A stretch of DNA of 38,800 bases from an uncultured Pelagibacteraceae bacterium (GCA_902615445.1 CACMOQ010000009.1:1-38800); one strand, 5' to 3'. Counted from the first letter of the stretch, positions 9,564-17,294 are shown. The notes: generated by a model not told the origin, from the letters alone. Numbers and translations: made by a program.

Positions 9564-11246
9564 TTATTTGTCACTATATTTTGTGGCTAAAATAGGCCCA
9601 ATTTTTTCAATGATTTGTCCTGTAACTTCTACGGTAGTCCACCCTGAAGTATTATATGGAGTACCTTTATATTTAATTTTAGATCCGTCTCTGTAATGAT
9701 AAATATATTCCTTATTAGTTTTTGGTTCATCTAACATTACTGCTAAAACAAATTTTGGGCTCGATGTTGGAAAAACAGATATAAATGAATTTATTTTTTT
9801 TTTTGTATAAACACCTTTGATGCTTTTTTGAGCGGTTCCTGTTTTACCACCGACTTCATATCCTGAAATATTAGCCAAAGATGCCGTCCCCTCTTTTGTC
9901 GTTACAATTTTTCTTAAGATTGGCAAAATTTTTTTTGATACTTCTTTACTTAAAATCTTTTCTCTTTTTAATTTTTTTGTATTTTTTATTAATTTAGGCT
10001 GAATATTGTATCCACCATTAACTATTATAGAGTAAGCTTTTGCTAATTGTAATAAAGTAGTTGTAATGCCATGACCAAATGAAGCTGTAGCGAGAGGACA
10101 TTTCCCCCAATTAAATGTTATTGGTTTTCCAATTTCTTCTATATCAAAATTAGTTTTTTGAAGAATGTCAACTTTTGACAAAAACGACTTAAATTTTTCC
10201 TCTCCAACCATTTGACCAATTTTTACAGAGCCTATATTTCCCGAACGGATTAAGATTTGCTCAGCTGATAATGTTGAGGGAATTTTATTATCATATTCTC
10301 TGATTGGAAATCCTGCACAAGTTAGTGTTTTTGGTAAATCCTTAAATTTACTTTCTGGTTCAATAATTTTATCATCAAATGCTGCAGCTAAGGTAAAAGT
10401 TTTAAATACCGATCCAAATTCATAAACACCTTTAGTGACTCTATTTATAAAAGTTTTATCTGTAATTTTTTTTCTTTGATTAGGATCAAAGTCAGGTAAA
10501 GAGACTAATGAGAGAATTTCACCATTATTAACATTCATTAATATTGCCGCGCTCCCCAACACTTGAAAAATTTGATTAAATCTATTTAATTCCTCTCTTA
10601 CTAAGAATTGTATATCTGTATCTAAAGAGAGTTTAATTGGTTCTTTTGTTTTTTTAAGTTTCTTATCTAAAGATTTTTCTAATCCTGAAATTCCATTATT
10701 ATCTTCATCGATTTGGCCAATTATATGACTAAATAAGTTTCTATGTGGATAGAGCCTAATTAAGCTTTTATTTGGTATTATTGATTTATCTCCAAGTCTC
10801 ATTATTTTTTCATATTTCTCATTAGATATTTTTTTTTCTAACCAGAAAAACTTCCCTCCTTTTAATTTGTTTTCTATTTCAGCAAAATTTTTTTCTGGAA
10901 AGATAAATCTTAGATTTATTAACAATTTTTTTTTATTAATAACTTGAGAGGGATTTATGCCAACATTAATGGAACTTACAGTTTTAACAATGTATTTTCC
11001 ATCTGTATCTACTATATCAGCTCTAAACTCTTTTTTTGAAAAATTAATATTTTTTGTATTATCAATCGATCCAATATTTCTTGACCCCAAGTGTGCTAAA
11101 TGAATAGAAAAAATTAGTGAGATCAAAAAAAAAATAAAAAAAATAAATGCAACTCTATTAAAATCTATGTTTAAATTAGTATTACTTTTTCGATATTCAA
11201 ACTTAAATTCTGTGTCTTCAATCTCAAATTTTTTTTTTTTAATCAT
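9564..11246 (-). CDS. ftsI: Septal peptidoglycan transpeptidase (PBP3)
   Basis: FtsI cross-links septal peptidoglycan in partnership with FtsW. From the ATG at 11246 it has 560 residues; a GTG one codon upstream (11249) is an alternative. A short basic cytoplasmic tail precedes one membrane segment (about 33-55), then a PBP dimerisation domain, then the transpeptidase domain. The three active-site motifs of the penicillin-binding family are intact: SVFK (Ser at about 280), SGN (336-338) and KTGTAQ (469-474). The length is slightly below E. coli FtsI (588). It overlaps the ftsL 3' end by 8 bases (11 if GTG is used) and is followed after 3 bp by murE-murF. Confidence 0.95.
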   Translation of the reverse strand: MIKKKKFEIEDTEFKFEYRKSNTNLNIDFNRVAFIFFIFFLISLIFSIHLAHLGSRNIGSIDNTKNINFSKKEFRADIVDTDGKYIVKTVSSINVGINPSQVINKKKLLINLRFIFPEKNFAEIENKLKGGKFFWLEKKISNEKYEKIMRLGDKSIIPNKSLIRLYPHRNLFSHIIGQIDEDNNGISGLEKSLDKKLKKTKEPIKLSLDTDIQFLVREELNRFNQIFQVLGSAAILMNVNNGEILSLVSLPDFDPNQRKKITDKTFINRVTKGVYEFGSVFKTFTLAAAFDDKIIEPESKFKDLPKTLTCAGFPIREYDNKIPSTLSAEQILIRSGNIGSVKIGQMVGEEKFKSFLSKVDILQKTNFDIEEIGKPITFNWGKCPLATASFGHGITTTLLQLAKAYSIIVNGGYNIQPKLIKNTKKLKREKILSKEVSKKILPILRKIVTTKEGTASLANISGYEVGGKTGTAQKSIKGVYTKKKINSFISVFPTSSPKFVLAVMLDEPKTNKEYIYHYRDGSKIKYKGTPYNTSGWTTVEVTGQIIEKIGPILATKYSDK

Positions 11247-11505
11247 CACTTTTTATAATTATAATCTGGTCTTTTGTTTTTGTGCTTAAATCTTGCTCAA
11301 AAAACTTATCATTAAAATCCATCAGCTTTTTACCAGAACTCAAATATGTATATTCTAATTTAAAATCATTAATTTCTTTTCTTAAAAACCTGATATTTTC
11401 ATTTGTGATAAAAATTTCATCATCGATTCTTTTTGTTGAATTTTTAATTATAGCAGTCAATAATATCATGAATAGAATCAAAGACATCGCAAAAAACTTT
11501 TTCAT
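11239..11505 (-). CDS. ftsL: FtsL-like division protein
   Basis: This 88-residue single-pass protein has a hydrophobic segment at about 5-22 and a heptad-rich stretch (about 30-60) ending in [17 protein letters not shown], which resembles the YLxxPxRL motif closing the coiled coil in FtsL. FtsL forms a periplasmic complex with FtsB and FtsQ and activates FtsWI. Sequence alone would be weak evidence because FtsL is poorly conserved. Its position between rsmH and ftsI, the size and the topology make the call firm. Its ATG overlaps the rsmH stop as ATGA. Confidence 0.85.
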   Translation of the reverse strand: MKKFFAMSLILFMILLTAIIKNSTKRIDDEIFITNENIRFLRKEINDFKLEYTYLSSGKKLMDFNDKFFEQDLSTKTKDQIIIIKSDD

Positions 11506-12512
11506 AATTTGTGACCCAAGTTTTCTACTTTGATTAGATGTTCAAATTTTTCAAAAATATCTGTTTTAAAATCGTAAAAATTATTTTTTTTTATTGCATA
11601 TCTTAGCTTTGCTGATCTTGAGGACAAATTTTCTTCCAACTCTTTTTTTGTTGCAGTTTTTGGTTTTTTTTCAACTAATTTTAATAAAGTTTCTGGCTGA
11701 TTTATTTTAGGAATATATCGAGACACACTCTTATATTCTGATAGACTCTTAAAAAAGTATTTAACAATTTTATCCTCTAAAGAATGAAAAGTTACAACTG
11801 CTAATACTCCATCTTTTTTTAGCACTTTTGTGGCGGCTATTAAGCCATAAATTAATTCACTTATTTCTTTATTAACAAATATCCTTAACGCTTGGAAAAC
11901 TTTTGTACAGCTATGAGTTTTAAAATTCTTTTTTTTCTTTGTTCTTTCTACTAGTTCAACTAACACCTTAGTATCAATTTTTTTTGTTTTTCTCTCTTTA
12001 ATAATTTGAAGCGCAATTTTTTTTGCTTCTTTTTCATCCCCAAACAATTTAAAAATCTTTTCTAGATCTTTAGCGCCTAATTTATTTATAACATCTTTAG
12101 CTGAGAAATTATTTAAACCCATTTGCATGTTTAATTCCCCGCATGAATTAAATGAAAGGCCTTTTTTGGGATCTTTGATTTGATTATATGAATAACCTAA
12201 GTCAAAAATTATGCCTTTAATGTTTTCGTTTTTAATTTTAAGATCAGTTAGTTGACTAAATTTTTTATTTTTAAATAAAAATCTGCCTTGATAGTCTGTA
12301 AGAATCTTATCGGCAATTTTTTTAGTTTGTAAATCTCTATCAAGAGCAATTACTTGAGTATTATCAAAACTTAAGATTTTTTTTGTGTAATTGCCTTGTC
12401 CAAACGTGCAATCAATAAAAGTGCCACCATGTTGAGGGGTAATGATGCTTATTAATTCATTAAGCAGCACCGGATAATGTTTTACGGTATCCGTGACCAT
12501 GGTGGCATCCAT
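11502..12512 (-). CDS. rsmH: 16S rRNA (cytosine1402-N4)-methyltransferase
   Basis: RsmH (formerly MraW) methylates N4 of C1402 in 16S rRNA with SAM. The N-terminal [11 protein letters not shown] and [16 protein letters not shown] (SAM-binding loop) are characteristic, as are [19 protein letters not shown] and [15 protein letters not shown] in the C-terminal half. Length is 336 residues from the first ATG (12512) or 332 from a second ATG (12500), which is equally plausible; no clear Shine-Dalgarno separates them. It lies 18 bp downstream of ftsZ, whereas in most bacteria it follows mraZ directly. Confidence 0.94.
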   Translation of the reverse strand: MDATMVTDTVKHYPVLLNELISIITPQHGGTFIDCTFGQGNYTKKILSFDNTQVIALDRDLQTKKIADKILTDYQGRFLFKNKKFSQLTDLKIKNENIKGIIFDLGYSYNQIKDPKKGLSFNSCGELNMQMGLNNFSAKDVINKLGAKDLEKIFKLFGDEKEAKKIALQIIKERKTKKIDTKVLVELVERTKKKKNFKTHSCTKVFQALRIFVNKEISELIYGLIAATKVLKKDGVLAVVTFHSLEDKIVKYFFKSLSEYKSVSRYIPKINQPETLLKLVEKKPKTATKKELEENLSSRSAKLRYAIKKNNFYDFKTDIFEKFEHLIKVENLGHKL

Positions 12513-12530
12513 TTATTTTTTTGAAGACCA

Positions 12531-13988
12531 TTAATTTTTTTGTCTTCTTAAAAATGCTGGTATTTCGAGATCATCATCTTGATCTTCCTGATTAGATCCC
12601 AATAAATCTCCAGATGATGTATCTTTACTATCAGAACTAAATAAATCAGGCCCCTCAGCTTCTACTCCAAATTCTCTTAAATCACTAGATGAAGTGTGAT
12701 CAGTTTTAGAATTCTCTAAAGCCTCTTGAGAAAAGGATACCTCTCCTTGATCTGAAACATTTTCAACTATGTTTTTAATCTCCTGATTTTTAAGTAACTC
12801 TTCATTATATTGGTTATTCAAATCATTCACAGTCTCGTTAAAGTTTTCTGAAGTAACTTCGTTTTCAAGTTTAAGAGCATTTGCGCCTTGTGATAGAGGT
12901 GTTTGATTATTACTTGAAAAATTAAAATGTGTATTTGTGCTTATATTTGAAAAATCAGAATAACCTGGATTTCTATTTTGAATACGATGAACCATATTAA
13001 TTACTGATTTTGTTTCAGGCTGTTGGCCATCTAATGAAGTGGCTACAATTGAAACTCTTATCTTGCCCTCTAATGTAGGGTCAGTTATTGCTCCAATAAT
13101 TACCTCAGCATCGGCTTCAACTTCTGATCTTATTTTGTTTACCACTTCATCAACCTCAAATAATTTAAGATCTTTACCGCCAGTAATATTTACTAATAAG
13201 CCTTTAGCGCCCTTTAAAGTATAGTCATCAATCAATGGATTACTTATAGCCATCTCTGTAGCTTGCATTGCTCTACCTTCACCCTCTGCTTCTCCTGTCC
13301 CCATCATTGCTTTACCCATAGATGCCATTACTGTTTCAACATCAGCAAAATCTAGGTTAATTATTCCTGGTCTTACCATTAAGTCTGTCACACTTTGAAC
13401 TCCATGCATCAAAACATTATTTGATAAATTAAAAGACTCTTCAAAAGTAGTTTGCTCATTTGCGATCTTAAATAAATTTTGATTTGGGATTACTATGATC
13501 GTATCAACATGCTTTCTCAACTCCTCAAGTCCAATTTGAGCTCTTTTCATTCTTGAAGGACCTTCATACAAAAAAGGAAGTGTTACAACACCAACAGTCA
13601 AAATATTCAATTCTTTTGCTGCTCTTGCTATGACATGTGCTGCACCAGTACCTGTACCACCACCCATACCAGCAGCAATAAAAACCATATTAGCGCCTTG
13701 TAAAATATTTATAATTTCATTTAAAGACTCATCTGCAGCAGCTTGGCCAATATCAATTTTAGCACCTGCTCCTAAACCCTTTGTTAAATTTAAACCAATT
13801 TGAATTTTTGATTTAGCTTTACTGTGTTTTAAATCTTGTGCATCAGTATTAACTGCAATAAATTCCACTCCTTGCATTCCATTATCTATCATCTCATTTA
13901 TTGCATTACCTCCTGCACCTCCTACACCCATAACTAAAAGACGTGGCTGTAATTCTCGTATTTCTGGTGTTTTAAAGTTAATTGTCAT
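12531..13988 (-). CDS. ftsZ: Cell division GTPase FtsZ
   Basis: FtsZ polymerises with GTP into the cytokinetic ring. The 485-residue protein has the G-box GVGGAGGNAINEM (21-33), the tubulin signature GGGTGTGA (109-116), and the T7 synergy-loop region around residues 200-220 (NLDFADVETVM). A long acidic Asn/Ser-rich linker (about 330-470) ends in the conserved C-terminal peptide DLEIPAFLRRQ, the docking site for FtsA and other anchors. The usual place of ftsZ is the end of dcw after ftsQ-ftsA; here it is second, 24 bp after mraZ. Its unusually strong ribosome binding site is listed separately. Confidence 0.98.
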   Translation of the reverse strand: MTINFKTPEIRELQPRLLVMGVGGAGGNAINEMIDNGMQGVEFIAVNTDAQDLKHSKAKSKIQIGLNLTKGLGAGAKIDIGQAAADESLNEIINILQGANMVFIAAGMGGGTGTGAAHVIARAAKELNILTVGVVTLPFLYEGPSRMKRAQIGLEELRKHVDTIIVIPNQNLFKIANEQTTFEESFNLSNNVLMHGVQSVTDLMVRPGIINLDFADVETVMASMGKAMMGTGEAEGEGRAMQATEMAISNPLIDDYTLKGAKGLLVNITGGKDLKLFEVDEVVNKIRSEVEADAEVIIGAITDPTLEGKIRVSIVATSLDGQQPETKSVINMVHRIQNRNPGYSDFSNISTNTHFNFSSNNQTPLSQGANALKLENEVTSENFNETVNDLNNQYNEELLKNQEIKNIVENVSDQGEVSFSQEALENSKTDHTSSSDLREFGVEAEGPDLFSSDSKDTSSGDLLGSNQEDQDDDLEIPAFLRRQKN

Positions 13989-13993
13989 TTTTT

Positions 13994-14001
13994 TCCCCCC
14001 T
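13994..14001 (-). promoter_or_regulatory. Strong ribosome binding site of ftsZ
   Basis: On the coding strand AGGGGGGA lies 5 nt before the ftsZ ATG (13988-13986). A run of six G is conspicuous in such AT-rich DNA, and most other genes in this operon have no recognisable Shine-Dalgarno. It fits a need for much more FtsZ than its operon neighbours. It also fixes the ftsZ start codon. Confidence 0.75.
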
Positions 14002-14012
14002 AATTGTTAAGC

Positions 14013-14456
14013 TTATTCTCTCCATTTAAGACTTGCTCGATTGACATTGGATTTTTTTCTCGCAGTGACCTTAAATTTTTCAAATATTGCTGGTTCCCAA
14101 ATTTGGAATGTTTTACCTTGACCAACAAATATCATTCTATCTCTAATTTTTGCATGTTTTAATAATTTTGTTGTAAGAGAGATTCTTCCTTCGCTATCAA
14201 ATTGTAAATTGATGCTCTCAGATAATATTGAAGTAGCAAAAAAATCTCTTTTTTCCTCGAAGGGGTTTAGTGTGTCGATTGAATTTGAAATTTTTTCTAT
14301 CCTATCTTGTGGCCATGCTTCTATTGACTGGTTGTTGAATGATGGATAGCAAATTACTCCATTATAACCTAAATTTGATAGATAAGATCTAAAACTAGCA
14401 GGCACGGACACCCTTCCTTTTTTGTCTAATCTGTTTTCGTATGTTGATAAAAACAT
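14013..14456 (-). CDS. mraZ: Transcriptional regulator MraZ
   Basis: MraZ is a DNA-binding protein with two tandem SpoVT/AbrB-like swapped-hairpin domains, known in E. coli to repress its own dcw operon. The 147-residue product contains both DxxxR motifs: DKKGR (11-15), followed by SVPASFR, and DSEGR in the second half, followed by ISLTTKL. It is first in the dcw operon, about 36 nt downstream of the predicted transcription start. Three TGGGN repeats that should be its operator overlap the promoter. It is 24 bp ahead of ftsZ, so any MraZ repression would act directly on ftsZ too. Confidence 0.95.
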   Translation of the reverse strand: MFLSTYENRLDKKGRVSVPASFRSYLSNLGYNGVICYPSFNNQSIEAWPQDRIEKISNSIDTLNPFEEKRDFFATSILSESINLQFDSEGRISLTTKLLKHAKIRDRMIFVGQGKTFQIWEPAIFEKFKVTARKKSNVNRASLKWRE

Positions 14457-14485
14457 AAAACATAAATTCCATTATTCCCTTAAAA

Positions 14486-14510
14486 TGGGAATATTTGGGA
14501 TATTATGGGT
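14486..14510 (+). promoter_or_regulatory. Probable MraZ operator: three TGGGN repeats at 10-bp period
   Basis: TGGGA (14486-14490), TGGGA (14496-14500) and TGGGT (14506-14510) are separated by 5-nt spacers (atatt, tatta). E. coli MraZ is known to bind three TGGGN repeats with 5-nt spacers upstream of mraZ. Here the repeats read on the strand opposite to mraZ. The -10 hexamer lies between repeats two and three, so bound MraZ would exclude RNA polymerase. The first repeat is also half of an inverted repeat ATTCCC (14474-14479) / GGGAAT (14487-14492). Confidence 0.78.
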
Positions 14511-14528
14511 TTTTAAAAAAAGAGTCAA
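14500..14528 (-). promoter_or_regulatory. Sigma-70-type promoter of the dcw operon (mraZ)
   Basis: On the coding strand TTGACT (14528-14523) is separated by exactly 17 nt from TAATAT (14505-14500). This is the best consensus promoter I found in the window. The start of transcription should fall near 14493, about 36 nt ahead of the mraZ ATG. It appears to be the only promoter needed for the whole 14-kb minus-strand gene run, as no gap in that run exceeds 24 bp. Confidence 0.8.
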
Positions 14529-14535
14529 TACCTAC

Positions 14536-14549
14536 ATTCATATATGAAT
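14536..14549. repeat. Perfect 14-bp palindrome upstream of the mraZ promoter
   Basis: ATTCATATATGAAT is fully self-complementary. It lies 7 bp upstream of the -35 box of the mraZ promoter, centred near -50, and well outside the rnpB 3' end. The position suits a dimeric regulator, but the composition is AT-rich and no known operator is recognised. Confidence 0.4.
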
Positions 14550-14615
14550 ATTGAAAAATCTTATTTTAAAACTGAGTCAAAACAGGAAAATTTGAGGGGA
14601 AATATTCAAAAAATG

Positions 14616-14972
14616 CCAGATGAACTATAAGCCGGGTTCTGTCATTTAAACTTATCATTTGTCTAGGCTTAAGATCACTCTCAAGCTCAAGCAACTAACC
14701 CAGACGACTAGCCAAGGATTGCTTTTAGTTTTTTTCTAAAAAACAATGTCATCTCTATTTAGTCTTGCTCCCAGTGGGGTTTTCCAGCGTTCATTGTTAC
14801 CAATAGAACCGGTGCGCTCTTACCACACCTTTTCACCCTTGCCATGTTATGGCGGTTTATTTTCTGTGGCACTATCCCTAGGGTTTCCCCCGCCAGGTGT
14901 TACCTGGCACTGTGTCCTTGTAGAGCCCGGACTTTCCTCTTTATAAATTAAAGCGATAAGTCGTTCATCTGA
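14616..14972 (-). ncRNA. rnpB: RNase P RNA (M1 RNA homologue)
   Basis: The minus strand reads the conserved blocks of bacterial type A RNase P RNA in order: GAGGAAAGTCCGGGCTC near the 5' end, GGTAAGAGCGCACCG, GGGAGCAAGAC, and finally ACAGAACCCGGCTTA. CAGATGAAC (14971-14963) pairs over nine bases with GTTCATCTG (14625-14617), closing helix P1 and fixing both ends to within a few bases. About 357 nt is a typical length. T6 follows P1 (14613-14608), so P1 plus this tract may act as terminator. Upstream a TATAAA near 14984-14989 is a possible -10 box, but no good -35 fits. The catalytic RNA matures tRNA 5' ends with protein RnpA. Confidence 0.97.
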
Positions 14973-15022
14973 CTGTTTCAATTTATAATTTAATATTTTA
15001 ATTGCAAGTAAAATTTAAATTT

Positions 15023-15760
15023 CTAAACAAGATTTTTACTTATTATAAGACATTCTTGATCAATTTTACCGTTAATTAGATTTTGTCTAAATTTTCTTTG
15101 AAAAGCTTTAGTAACATTTGTTTCATAACTATTATTTCTAATGTTATCAAAATTTGAATAACCCATTTTTTTTAAATTTTTAAAAAATGTTTTTTTTTCA
15201 AAAAAGCTAACTTTTAAATTTCTTTGCTTTTTTATCTTAACATTAGATAAATTATGCCATTGACACAAATTTTTATTTGCTAATTTTCTCCAAGGAAACT
15301 TTTCCCCTGGGTCTTTTTTACGATTAGGCGCTATGTCAGAGTGACCTAAAATATTTTGACTCTTTATACCATATTTTTTTTTTAAATATTTAAGCACACT
15401 TATTAACGAAGAAATTTGAGTTTCATTAAACTTTTTATAACCATGCTCATGACCGGGATTACTAATTTCAATACCAATCGAAAATTTATTTAAAAACTTG
15501 TACCGTTTCCAACTAGATGTACCTGCATGCCAGGCTTCATATAAATCAGGAACCAAATTCAAAATTTCACCATTATTTTTGATAAAATAATGTGAGCTTA
15601 CATTTGATCTATGATCACATAACCTTTTAATTGCCTCTAGTTCATTTTTCATACCTGTGTAATGAATTATTATAAAAATTATCTTTTTTTTTGATCTTTT
15701 AGGTAAACTGAAATTTATTGAGTAATTGGTGGTCAAATTTAAGGCTAATTTTGATCTCAT
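15023..15760 (-). CDS. AmpD-like N-acetylmuramoyl-L-alanine amidase with C-terminal PG-binding domain
   Basis: This is a zinc amidase of the Amidase_2 family that cleaves the MurNAc-L-Ala bond. IIHYTG (His33), ILGHSDIAPNRKKDPG (His140, Asp150) supply the three zinc ligands, and GIEIS (Glu98) the catalytic acid. Residues 190-240, including AFQRKFR, resemble a PG_binding_1 three-helix domain. No signal peptide or lipobox is seen (the N-terminus is MRSKLALNLT), so a cytoplasmic role in recycling cell wall fragments is likelier than periplasmic hydrolysis, although a missed upstream start cannot be excluded. It lies 50 bp upstream of rnpB and is divergent from mlaA. Confidence 0.88.
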   Translation of the reverse strand: MRSKLALNLTTNYSINFSLPKRSKKKIIFIIIHYTGMKNELEAIKRLCDHRSNVSSHYFIKNNGEILNLVPDLYEAWHAGTSSWKRYKFLNKFSIGIEISNPGHEHGYKKFNETQISSLISVLKYLKKKYGIKSQNILGHSDIAPNRKKDPGEKFPWRKLANKNLCQWHNLSNVKIKKQRNLKVSFFEKKTFFKNLKKMGYSNFDNIRNNSYETNVTKAFQRKFRQNLINGKIDQECLIISKNLV

Positions 15761-15777
15761 TTCTAATAAATAGTTAA

Positions 15778-15805
15778 TTTACTTTAATGATTTATACATT
15801 ATAAG
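15778..15805 (+). promoter_or_regulatory. Possible promoter of mlaA-mlaC
   Basis: TTTACT (15778-15783), 16-nt spacer, TATAAG (15800-15805). The transcript would begin about 15812, directly at the mlaA ATG (15813), making the mRNA nearly leaderless. The match is moderate and the surroundings are AT-rich, so the call is tentative. Confidence 0.35.
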
Positions 15806-15812
15806 AACTAAA

Positions 15813-16601
15813 ATGATAAAGAAGTTAGCTATAATTTTAATTACAACTTTAGCGTTAACTGTAAATACAAATGCAGGTTCAGATGGAGAACTTTTATTAA
15901 AAAAGAACGATCCATCGAATGTTAAAGATTGTTTTGAGGGACTGAATAGAGCTACCTTTGCTTTTAACCAGGCATTAGATGGAATTTTATTTGAACCAGT
16001 TGCTAAAGCGTATCGAATTCTCCCTTCGCCAGTCAGAACAGGAGTTGGAAATAGCTTAAATAATTTATCTCATTTAGTGACCATACCTAATAATATCCTT
16101 CAAGGAGATTTCAAACAAGCAGGTATAAACTCTGGAAGATTTGTAATCAATACCACAGTGGGAATTTTGGGAATTTTTGATGTAGCAACGATGATGGGTT
16201 TTTCAGAATATGTAAAGGAAGACTATGGACAATCTTTAGGTACAGCTGGAGTTGGTCCAGGATGTTATTTAGTTTTACCAGTTTTAGGTCCATCTACTGT
16301 TAGAGATACCGCAGGTTCACTAATAAACATTTTTGGAGGAGACCCATGGTATAATGTTAGTGTTAAAAATGACACAAGACATTTTAATGAAAAAGACTAT
16401 TATGTAAGTCGAGGAACCGATGGCATAAACTTTAGAGCAAAAAATATTGAGTCTTTCGATAATTTAGAAGAAAATGCCATTGATTTTTATGCTTCAGTTA
16501 AAAGCTTATATTTACAAGATAGAAAACAAAAAATTTTGAACACAAGAGGAGTTGTAAATACAATGGATGACTCTGATTGGGAAGAAATTGAGAATAATTA
16601 A
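15813..16601 (+). CDS. mlaA: MlaA/VacJ-family phospholipid-transport protein
   Basis: MlaA sits in the outer membrane inner leaflet and passes mislocalised phospholipids to the periplasmic carrier MlaC. The 262-residue product has a cleavable signal (about 1-21, ending NTNA) and then the VacJ signature: FEGLNRATFAFNQALD, PVAKAYR, NNLSHLVTIPNNILQG, GRFVINTTVGILGIFDVA and GPSTVRDTAG. Unlike E. coli MlaA it has no lipobox cysteine near the signal; cleavage would be by signal peptidase I. It is followed after 9 bp by mlaC, supporting the role. The other Mla genes (mlaEFDB) are not in the window. Confidence 0.9.
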   Translation: MIKKLAIILITTLALTVNTNAGSDGELLLKKNDPSNVKDCFEGLNRATFAFNQALDGILFEPVAKAYRILPSPVRTGVGNSLNNLSHLVTIPNNILQGDFKQAGINSGRFVINTTVGILGIFDVATMMGFSEYVKEDYGQSLGTAGVGPGCYLVLPVLGPSTVRDTAGSLINIFGGDPWYNVSVKNDTRHFNEKDYYVSRGTDGINFRAKNIESFDNLEENAIDFYASVKSLYLQDRKQKILNTRGVVNTMDDSDWEEIENN

Positions 16602-16610
16602 TTTTTTCAA

Positions 16611-17201
16611 ATGTTTAAAAAATTAATTGTTTTTAATTTCATCATATTTTTGATTTCCTTAAATACAGTATATTCAATAGAGCCTGATATTTTTGTTCAA
16701 TCTACAGTTAACAGAGCTTCTGATACTTTAAGTGGTAATAAAACTAAAGAGGAGAGAATTGAAGAATTAAAGCAGATAGCCCTAGATACTGTGGATATAA
16801 AAGGCATAGGATTTTACTCTTTAGGAAAACATAGAAAAAATTTAACGAATGATAAGAAAAAAGAATACTCAAAAGTTTTTAAAGACTATTTTCTAAATAG
16901 TTTTTCAAGCAGGCTCGCAGAGTATTCAAACCCAGTAATAGAGGTAAATTCTAAAGAAAAAATTAATGATAATTATACTATAGTTTTTAGCACATTAGCA
17001 GCAACTGATAAAAGACCAGCTATAAAAATTGATTGGAGAATTTATACAAAAAATCCTGATAAACCTTTAATAAGAGATTTAATCATAGAGGGTTTAAGTC
17101 TTGCAAGAACCCAGAAAGAAGAATTTAATTCAATCATTCAAGGTGCTGGTGGAGATGTAGAAGTGCTTTTTGCAAGCTTAAGAAATTTTTCAAAAAAGTA
17201 A
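16611..17201 (+). CDS. mlaC: MlaC-family periplasmic phospholipid-binding protein
   Basis: MlaC carries phospholipids across the periplasm between MlaA and the inner membrane MlaFEDB transporter. The 196 residues start with a signal peptide (about 1-22, ending VYS). The Ttg2D/MlaC fold is recognisable by VDIKGIGFYSLGKHRKNLT, EYSKVFKDYFLNSFSSRL, and the late IDWRIYTKN...LIRDLIIEGLSLARTQKEEF, with FNSIIQGAGGDVEVLFASL closing the protein. Pairing with mlaA supports it. The stop codon is inside a small hairpin shared with the adjacent minus-strand tRNA gene. Confidence 0.88.
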   Translation: MFKKLIVFNFIIFLISLNTVYSIEPDIFVQSTVNRASDTLSGNKTKEERIEELKQIALDTVDIKGIGFYSLGKHRKNLTNDKKKEYSKVFKDYFLNSFSSRLAEYSNPVIEVNSKEKINDNYTIVFSTLAATDKRPAIKIDWRIYTKNPDKPLIRDLIIEGLSLARTQKEEFNSIIQGAGGDVEVLFASLRNFSKK

Positions 17202-17218
17202 AAAACCTTTAGTTTTTT
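17200..17218. terminator. Small hairpin at the end of mlaC
   Basis: AAAAAAC (17200-17206) and GTTTTTT (17212-17218) form a 7-bp inverted repeat around CTTTA, starting at the mlaC stop codon and ending at the CCA end of the tRNA gene. On the plus strand the second arm supplies a U6 tract; on the minus strand the first arm does likewise. It may end transcription from both sides, but the stem has only one G-C pair. Confidence 0.4.
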
Positions 17219-17294
17219 GGTGGGCCCGCCAGGACTCGAACCTGGGACCAATACATTATGAGTGTACTGCTCTAACCAACTGAGCTACAGGCCC
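17218..17294 (-). tRNA. tRNA with CAU anticodon (Ile2 or elongator Met)
   Basis: The minus strand folds into a full cloverleaf of 77 nt with encoded CCA: acceptor GGGCCTG/CGGGCCC, a D-arm with canonical GTTGGTTA loop, anticodon loop CTCATAA, and a T-arm with the canonical loop TTCGAGT. The anticodon is CAU. It is not an initiator (the first pair is G-C). Elongator Met and lysidine-modified Ile2 both carry this loop. C4-G69 and C5-G68, AGAGCAG and TTGGTC resemble E. coli ileX more than metT as I recall them, so I lean to Ile2 without being sure. Confidence 0.93.

Noticed and set aside
14746..14946. A 66-codon plus-strand open frame
   Set aside because: It is antisense to the conserved core of the RNase P RNA; its apparent protein is just the complement of that RNA.
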